The notes under the pieces: generated by a model | Database searches by the model: none | The model's input: the letters and a program-made list of their open reading frames with translations, nothing else | Told to the model about the DNA's origin: nothing | Assembly (NCBI GenBank): GCA_016700055.1 | Contig: CP064997.1 | Location: 2,666,001-2,730,000 of the forward strand | Length of the DNA stretch: 64,000 nt | Direction of reading: 5' to 3' | Origin: Actinomycetota bacterium | GTDB lineage: Bacteria; Actinomycetota; Acidimicrobiia; Acidimicrobiales; Ilumatobacteraceae | In this document: positions 59,076 to 64,000 of the stretch, one piece after another | Numbering within the stretch: position 1 is the first letter of the stretch | How the letters are laid out: the number at the start of each line of letters is the position of its first letter | Program-made: the position numbers and the translations under genes

Positions 59076-61136
59076 CGGGCAGCGCACCTTGCCGAACGCG
59101 TCTGCGGGTACGGGCTCGCCGAGCTTGTAGCCCTGCACGAAGTCGCAGCCGAGCAGGCGGAGCCGTTCGAGCTGGCGATCGGTCGTCACCCACTCGGCGA
59201 TGACGGCCATGTCCAAGCTGTGCGCGAGCTGGATCACCGAGCGCACGATCGGCTCGTCGGAGTCGTCCGTGCCGAGCCCGCGCACGAACGAGCCGTCGAG
59301 CTTCAGGTAGTCGGCGGGGAAGCGGCGCAGGTACGAGAGCGAGGAGTAGCCGGTGCCGAAGTCGTCGATCGAAAGGCGGACGCCGTAGCGCTTCAACGAC
59401 TGCAGCGTGCGCACCGTCGCCGAGGACTCGTCGAGCAGCGTGCGTTCGGTGAACTCGAGATCGAGCTGGGTCGGCGCCAGCTCCAGCTCGCGCAGCGTGG
59501 TGAGCACTCGTTCGACGAAGATCGAGTCGGCGAGCTGGCGGGCGGACACGTTGACGTGGATCACGAACTGGCGGTCGACGAGCCCGGAGTCGATCCACGC
59601 CCGCAGGTCGGTGCACGCCTGCTTCAGCACCCAGTCGCCGATCGGGACGATCAGGCCGGACTCCTCGGCCAGCGTGACGAAAGAGGGTGGGGTGAGCACG
59701 CCGCGCTCTGGATGGCTCCAGCGCAACAGCGCCTCGGCGCCGACCACGCGGCCGGTGTGCGCCGACACGACCGGCTGGAACACCAGGTAGAGCTCACCGT
59801 GGGCCATCGCCCGCTCCAGCCCGGCGGACAGCACGAGGCGTTCCTTGGCCGAGGCCCGCATCTCTTCGGTGAAGATCTCGCATCGGGCGCGGCCGCGGAG
59901 CTTGGCGTGGTACATCGCGGTGTCGGCGTCGCGCATCAGCGAGATCGCCGTGTCGTGGACGCCCTCGTTCTCCATCGTCTGGCTGTGGGCGATGGCGATG
60001 CCGACGCTCGCGCCCGTGTACACCTCGATCCCCTGCAGGATGAGCCTTCCGGTGACCGCGTGGCGCACCCGCTCGCCGAGCTCCAAGGCGGTGGACGTCT
60101 CGGCGACGCCTTCGGCGAGGATGACGAACTCGTCGCCGCCGATGCGCCCGACGACGTCGCCCGGGCGCGTCGCCGACACCAGGCGCTTCGCGATGTTCGT
60201 CAGCAGCAGATCGCCGAACTCGTGGCCGATCGAGTCGTTGACGTCCTTCAAGTTGTCGAGGTCGAGGAACAGCACGGCGAGCGACGTGCGGGCGGTGCGG
60301 CAGCGCTCGAGCGCTTCGCCGAGGCGGCGCAAGAACATGGTGCGGTTCGGCAGCCCGGTGAGGGAGTCGTGGGTCGCCTGGTGCGCAAGCTCGGCCTGCA
60401 GCTGCTTCGCGGCGGTGATGTCGCGCAGGCAGCACGCGTAGTACTCGACGATGCCGTCGTTGCCGCGCTGCACGACCATGTCGAGCTGCAACGTGCGCAA
60501 GAAGCCCTCGGCCGTACGGAAGCCGACCTCGCCCTGCCACGTCGCGCTCTCCGGTGCGGTCATCACCTCGCGGGGGAGCTGATCGCGCAGCGCCTGCACG
60601 AGCTCACGCGTGCCCTGGTCACGCACCATGTCGACGTCGTGCTCCAGGGAGAGCAGCCGGCGGGCACCCTCGTTGACGAACTGCGGGACACCGTTGCGGT
60701 CGAGGATGATCACCGCGTCGCTCGACGCGTCGAGCAGGTGCACCAACCGATCGGTGAGCTGGCGCTGGCGCACGTATTCCGTGTGGTCGGTGGCGATGCC
60801 GAGATAGCCGCGCGGCGTGCCGTCGGGGTTGTGCTGGACGGTCGTCGTGATGCGCACCCACACCAGCCGACCGTCGGGGCGCCACACCCGGAAATCCGTG
60901 GTGAACGGCTCGCCCCGGTCGGCAGATCGCTGCCAGGCGAGCTCTGCGGCGGCGCGGTCGCCGGGGTGAGCGTTGGCCCACGGGGCGAAACCCAAGGGGA
61001 CGGCCGCGCCGGCCAGCACGAGCGCGCGGAAGGCGTCGTTCGCAGCGACGAGTCGACCTGCCTGATCGGTTTCGAACAATCCGATCGGCAGGGCCGCCGC
61101 GCTCGTATTGAGCTGCCCGTTCCCGATGCCGGCCAT
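59073..61136 (-). CDS. PAS-GGDEF-EAL cyclic-di-GMP protein
   Basis: A 687-residue bifunctional signalling protein: two PAS domains (about 15-125 and 128-245), GGDEF diguanylate cyclase (GRIGGDEF at 330-337) and EAL phosphodiesterase (GAEALLRWSHPE from 467, DDFGTGYSSLSYL later). Both active sites look intact. The inhibitory site RxxD is present at Arg324-Asp327, five residues before GGDEF, so the cyclase can be product-inhibited. No membrane segment, so the PAS domains probably sense a cytosolic cue. Confidence 0.94.
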   Translation of the reverse strand: MAGIGNGQLNTSAAALPIGLFETDQAGRLVAANDAFRALVLAGAAVPLGFAPWANAHPGDRAAAELAWQRSADRGEPFTTDFRVWRPDGRLVWVRITTTVQHNPDGTPRGYLGIATDHTEYVRQRQLTDRLVHLLDASSDAVIILDRNGVPQFVNEGARRLLSLEHDVDMVRDQGTRELVQALRDQLPREVMTAPESATWQGEVGFRTAEGFLRTLQLDMVVQRGNDGIVEYYACCLRDITAAKQLQAELAHQATHDSLTGLPNRTMFLRRLGEALERCRTARTSLAVLFLDLDNLKDVNDSIGHEFGDLLLTNIAKRLVSATRPGDVVGRIGGDEFVILAEGVAETSTALELGERVRHAVTGRLILQGIEVYTGASVGIAIAHSQTMENEGVHDTAISLMRDADTAMYHAKLRGRARCEIFTEEMRASAKERLVLSAGLERAMAHGELYLVFQPVVSAHTGRVVGAEALLRWSHPERGVLTPPSFVTLAEESGLIVPIGDWVLKQACTDLRAWIDSGLVDRQFVIHVNVSARQLADSIFVERVLTTLRELELAPTQLDLEFTERTLLDESSATVRTLQSLKRYGVRLSIDDFGTGYSSLSYLRRFPADYLKLDGSFVRGLGTDDSDEPIVRSVIQLAHSLDMAVIAEWVTTDRQLERLRLLGCDFVQGYKLGEPVPADAFGKVRCP

Positions 61137-61186
61137 TGTTCCACCAGCCGGGCTCCCCGGGGGTGAGGCCTTGAGGATTCCTTGAC

Positions 61187-61208
61187 GAAAACGGGCCGTA
61201 CAGCCCGT
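61187..61208 (-). terminator. Rho-independent terminator of the PEBP gene
   Basis: Reading the minus strand: ACGGGC-TGTACG-GCCCGT, a perfect 6-bp stem, then TTTTCG, 6 nt past the stop codon at 61215. The only hairpin here with a T-tract. Confidence 0.7.
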
Positions 61209-61214
61209 GGGGCG

Positions 61215-61991
61215 CTAGCGGGCGAAGTCGCCGAGCACCACTGCACGCTCGATGCTGGAGAAATCGATCGCGGCCAGCAGGTCGGCGCCGACGGTGCCCT
61301 GGTCCATCTCGATCTGCTGGTCGAGCGCATGCACCTCGATCCGGTACGTGTGGGCCGGCTGGCCAGCGGGCGGGCACGGCCCCCCGTAGCCGAGCTGGGG
61401 GGCGTCCGCCGAGCCGAAGCCGTTGGAACCCTCGATCGCGCCCGGAGGCAGCTCGCCCTCGGCCACGCTCGTCACCGCAGGATCGATGCCGGCGACCACC
61501 CAGTGGATGAAACCGCCGTCACCGGTCGACACCGCGTCGTCGTCGAGCATCACGATCGCGAGCTCCACCGCGTCGTCGGGAACGCCCTCCCAGAAGAGCT
61601 CGGGAGACACGTCGAGGCCGTCGCAGGTGTGCCGCTCGTCGATCTCGCCGCCGTCGGGCCAGGGGGCGCTGACGGCGAACCCACCATCTACTGGCGGCGC
61701 GGTCGGCGGCGCCGTCGTGACAGCGAGCGTCGACGACACGGCCGAGCCGAGCGTCGGGCCGACGGTGCTCGGAGCAGGCGTGTCGAACCCGCCGATGTCC
61801 TCGCTGCCGGTCACCGAGTCGATCGGGGCGGTGCTGGTGGTGATGATCGAAAGGCTCTGGTCCGGCGAGGGCTCACGCATCTCGCGACCGTCGTCGGAGC
61901 ACGCGGCGAGCGCGAGCACCGTGGCCGCGCTCGCGAGGCTGGCGAGGACGAGGCGCCGGGCCGGCGCGGGGGGTGGCGGAGGCACTTGCAT
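61215..61991 (-). CDS. YbhB/YbcL-type PEBP lipoprotein
   Basis: Secreted phosphatidylethanolamine-binding-like protein, 258 residues. N-terminal signal with arginines, a hydrophobic core and lipobox LAAC (Cys near residue 31), then a Thr/Ser/Pro-rich linker to about 105. The PEBP domain shows DGLDVSPELFWEGVPDDAVE, MLDDDAV, FIHWVVAGIDP and GYGGPCPPAGQPAHTYRIEV. TAGTGT (62001-62006, minus strand) is 9 nt before the ATG. Confidence 0.92.
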   Translation of the reverse strand: MQVPPPPPAPARRLVLASLASAATVLALAACSDDGREMREPSPDQSLSIITTSTAPIDSVTGSEDIGGFDTPAPSTVGPTLGSAVSSTLAVTTAPPTAPPVDGGFAVSAPWPDGGEIDERHTCDGLDVSPELFWEGVPDDAVELAIVMLDDDAVSTGDGGFIHWVVAGIDPAVTSVAEGELPPGAIEGSNGFGSADAPQLGYGGPCPPAGQPAHTYRIEVHALDQQIEMDQGTVGADLLAAIDFSSIERAVVLGDFAR

Positions 61992-62014
61992 GACAGGGCC
62001 ACACTAGGGGCCGG

Positions 62015-62020
62015 TAGCCT
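62015..62020 (+). promoter_or_regulatory. -10 element TAGCCT, leaderless type
   Basis: TAGCCT ends 7 nt before the mca ATG at 62028. Confidence 0.5.
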
Positions 62021-62027
62021 TCCGCCG

Positions 62028-62996
62028 ATGTCGGTGCGAGATCTCCTCAGCCAGGCCGACGCGCCGTTGTGCCTGCTCGCGGTGCACGCCCATCCCGACG
62101 ACGAAGCTTCGAAGGGTGCCTCCACCGTCGCCAGGTACCACGCCGGCGGGGTGAGGACCGTGCTCGTGTGCTGCACCGGCGGCGAGGAGGGCGACCTGCA
62201 GAACCCGGGGCTGCGCGACGCCGGACAGCCCTTCCACGGCCTCGACGCCGAGGCCGAGAAGGCGCTGATGGCGCACCTGCGCCCGATCGAGCTCGCCCGG
62301 TCGGCGGCGATCATCGGGTACGACGAGGTGGTGATGCTCGGCTTTCGTGACTCGGGCATGCCCGAGAGCCCGGCCAACGAGCACCCGGAGTGCTTCCACC
62401 AGGCCGACATCGACGAGGCCGTCGGCCGTCTGGTGACGATCATCCGCCGCGAGCGGCCCCAGGTGGTCCTCACGTACAGCGACGACCAGCGGGGTTATCC
62501 GCACCCGGATCACGTGCGCGTCCACGACATCTCCGTGCTGGCGTTCCACCGGGCCGGCGACCCGATCTGGTACCCGTGGGCGGGGCACCCGTGGCAGCCG
62601 CTGAAGCTGTACTACAACGTCTGGTCCAAGGCGCGCCTGCTCGCGGTGCACGAGGCGATGATCCACCGCCGCGGCTCCTCGCCCTACGAGCAGAGCTGGC
62701 TCGACCGCCCCGGCCAGGACCACCGGATCACCACCCGGCTCGACGTCGGCCCTTACCTGAGTGCCCGCTCCGGGGCGCTGCGGGCCCACGCCACCCAGAT
62801 CGACCCGTCCGAGCCCTGGTGGTTCGGGTTGAGCGACGACGAGCTGGTCGAGGTGTATCCCTGGGAGGACTGGGTGCTCGCCCGATCGGCGGTCGACGGG
62901 CCGAGAGACGGCGAGCTCGAAGACGACCTGTTCGCCGGCGTGCGCACGCCCGACCTGGTGTCAGCTGTCGCGGGCTCGGCAGGCGGCGGCGCGTGA
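62028..62996 (+). CDS. mca: Mycothiol S-conjugate amidase
   Basis: Zinc amidase that cuts mycothiol S-conjugates to release mercapturic acids for export, a detoxification step of actinobacteria. The 322-residue LmbE-fold protein has AVHAHPDDEASKG (His22, Asp24, Asp25; Lys29 matches the lysine typical of Mca rather than MshB), HPDH (159-162), HATQIDPSE and the C-terminal EDDLFAG. MshB is the alternative. The next gene starts in its stop codon. Confidence 0.9.
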   Translation: MSVRDLLSQADAPLCLLAVHAHPDDEASKGASTVARYHAGGVRTVLVCCTGGEEGDLQNPGLRDAGQPFHGLDAEAEKALMAHLRPIELARSAAIIGYDEVVMLGFRDSGMPESPANEHPECFHQADIDEAVGRLVTIIRRERPQVVLTYSDDQRGYPHPDHVRVHDISVLAFHRAGDPIWYPWAGHPWQPLKLYYNVWSKARLLAVHEAMIHRRGSSPYEQSWLDRPGQDHRITTRLDVGPYLSARSGALRAHATQIDPSEPWWFGLSDDELVEVYPWEDWVLARSAVDGPRDGELEDDLFAGVRTPDLVSAVAGSAGGGA

Positions 62997-63217
62997 GCGT
63001 GCAGTACCGGGTGGTGGTGGGCAAGGGCGACGAACGCGTCGACGGCCCCGACGACGCCGAGGTGGTGATCGTCGTACCCCTGGCCGACGCGCTGACCGCT
63101 CCCGACGTGGCGTACATGCGCGGACGGCTGAAGGCCTCCGGTGACACCGGGGTGCTGCTCGACGTGCTCCGCTCCGGCGAGGCTGCTGCTGTGCTCGCGC
63201 GGCTCGCGGCGAGCTGA
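62993..63217 (+). CDS. Small conserved protein co-translated with mca
   Basis: 74 residues, opening VSVQYRVVVGKGDERVDGPD, with a strand VVIVVPLAD and two helices (VAYMRGRLKASG, VLLDVLRSG). GTG start overlaps the mca stop in GTGA. I do not recognise a family; the tight coupling suggests a role tied to Mca. Confidence 0.75.
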   Translation: MSVQYRVVVGKGDERVDGPDDAEVVIVVPLADALTAPDVAYMRGRLKASGDTGVLLDVLRSGEAAAVLARLAAS

Positions 63218-63222
63218 CGCCC

Positions 63223-64000
63223 TCAGCCGCGGCGCATCGCCTCGCGCAGCTCGCGATAGCCGACCAGTTTCGCGTCGCGGTCGGCGAGCAGCCCTCGCAG
63301 GTGCTCGTCGCCGACGACCAGGTCGAGGTCGTCGATCCAGCCCTCGGCGGCGTCGGTGAGCGCCCGCACCTCGGCGGTGTCGATTGCGGGCTGCACGTGG
63401 ATCTCCGTCACGCCGGGCTCGAGCCGGGCGACCGCGTCGTAGACGCGCTTGCGGCTACCGGCGCGCCAGTCGCGGTCGAAGTGGTCGGGCACGACGACTC
63501 CCTCGTCGGCGGCCAGTTGGCGGAAGGGGAACCCGGCCTGCTCGGCGCTGATCGTCGAAGGCAGGCGCATCGGCACCCTGAACTCGACCGCGAGCTCGAG
63601 GTAGACGTCGAAGAACTCGGGGCGCAGCGTGATCGCGGTGAGATGCGGGGTGAGGTGGGTGATGTCGATTCCCCAGACGATCGCGCGCTCGATCTGGGCA
63701 CGGCACTCACGCAGCACCTCGGCCGGGTCGGCGTGCTCCCAGAGGTCGTCGACCGTCTTCGGGAAACCTCCGTCGCCCGACAGCAGTGACGGCGCGTGGG
63801 TGATCGGGCCCCATCCGTAGAGAGGATGCTCGGCGTTCAGCGTGAGGTGCACGCCGATGTCCTCTCCCCGGTACATCGAGGCCGCGTGACGTCCCCACGG
63901 CGCAGGGACCATGATCGACGCGCACGTCGCGAGGCCCTCGCGCAGCGCCTGGTACACGCCGACGTTGGCCGCGTGGCAGGAACCGAGGTCGTCGCAGGAG
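63223..64000 (-). CDS. ChbG/HpnK (YdjC) family deacetylase, C-terminal part (cut by window edge)
   Basis: Predicted sugar deacetylase of the YdjC family. The visible frame runs to the right edge with SCDDLGSCHAANVGVYQAL, which carries the Asp-Asp of the metal site, then IGVHLTLNAEHPLY (His) and HLTPHLTAI. The true start is beyond 64000; the GTG at 63957 is internal. Substrate unknown. Confidence 0.88.
   Translation of the reverse strand, partial: SCDDLGSCHAANVGVYQALREGLATCASIMVPAPWGRHAASMYRGEDIGVHLTLNAEHPLYGWGPITHAPSLLSGDGGFPKTVDDLWEHADPAEVLRECRAQIERAIVWGIDITHLTPHLTAITLRPEFFDVYLELAVEFRVPMRLPSTISAEQAGFPFRQLAADEGVVVPDHFDRDWRAGSRKRVYDAVARLEPGVTEIHVQPAIDTAEVRALTDAAEGWIDDLDLVVGDEHLRGLLADRDAKLVGYRELREAMRRG

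Overview
The window is a dense, GC-rich bacterial chromosome segment with no mobile element, CRISPR array, rRNA or tRNA that I can see. The gene set points to an actinobacterium: mycothiol S-conjugate amidase, a MoeZ-type sulfurtransferase, actinobacterial DapD, DUF3039 and DUF4031 proteins, a LytR-CpsA-Psr protein, an ImuA/ImuB/DnaE2 system with cGAACnnnnGTTCg boxes, and many promoters of the TANNNT leaderless type. A deep-branching class such as Acidimicrobiia would fit, but that is inference from gene content only. No gap between genes exceeds about 165 bp.

1-9.7 kb: metH (cut by the left edge) is divergent from a cobalamin adenosyltransferase, followed by pepA, a sirtuin, a rhodanese-MoeZ fusion, a pirin, an EamA exporter, a class II aldolase and a fasciclin lipoprotein. 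9.7-19.4 kb: a RidA protein, the large subunit of a methylmalonyl-CoA mutase, an operon lysS-dapD-nitroreductase, an LpdA-like flavoprotein with an RDD membrane protein, then a biotin-dependent acyl-CoA carboxylase alpha subunit back to back with its biotin ligase. MetH, adenosyltransferase, mutase and carboxylase together fit a B12 and propionate/methylmalonate theme.

19.4-29.8 kb: a cell-envelope block (LCP protein, then rmlA-rmlC-rmlB-rmlD for dTDP-rhamnose), selD, rnhB, a flavin amine oxidase, a long inverted repeat, and the transsulfuration pair cbs-metB. 29.8-38.9 kb: an MMPL transporter preceded by two CsoR-like palindromes, then a tightly overlapping five-gene cassette: SWIM protein, DUF5691, MoxR-type AAA ATPase, DUF5682 (with two GxxH motifs as in the TIKI/TraB superfamily) and a VWA protein. 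This cassette is the best candidate here for an undescribed molecular system.

38.9-51.5 kb: a 40-residue ORF and a LuxR-type ATPase regulator, a possible Nfu-like protein, then a split SOS mutagenesis system: imuA-imuB at 42.4-44.7 kb and dnaE2 at 48.1-51.5 kb, each headed by a LexA box fused to a TANNNT -10 element. Four unrelated-looking genes lie between them. 51.5-64 kb: LysE exporter, DUF3039, M20 peptidase, FmdB-like zinc ribbon, a 40-residue membrane peptide, an HD-like protein, DUF4031, a zinc-finger rhomboid, acyl-CoA dehydrogenase, a HAD 5'-nucleotidase, a PAS-GGDEF-EAL protein, a PEBP lipoprotein, mca with a small partner, and a YdjC-family deacetylase cut by the right edge.

A recurring feature is a TANNNT hexamer ending 6-8 nt before the start codon of a gene that heads a transcription unit, on both strands. 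Three of these hexamers use the stop codon of the previous gene as their TAG.
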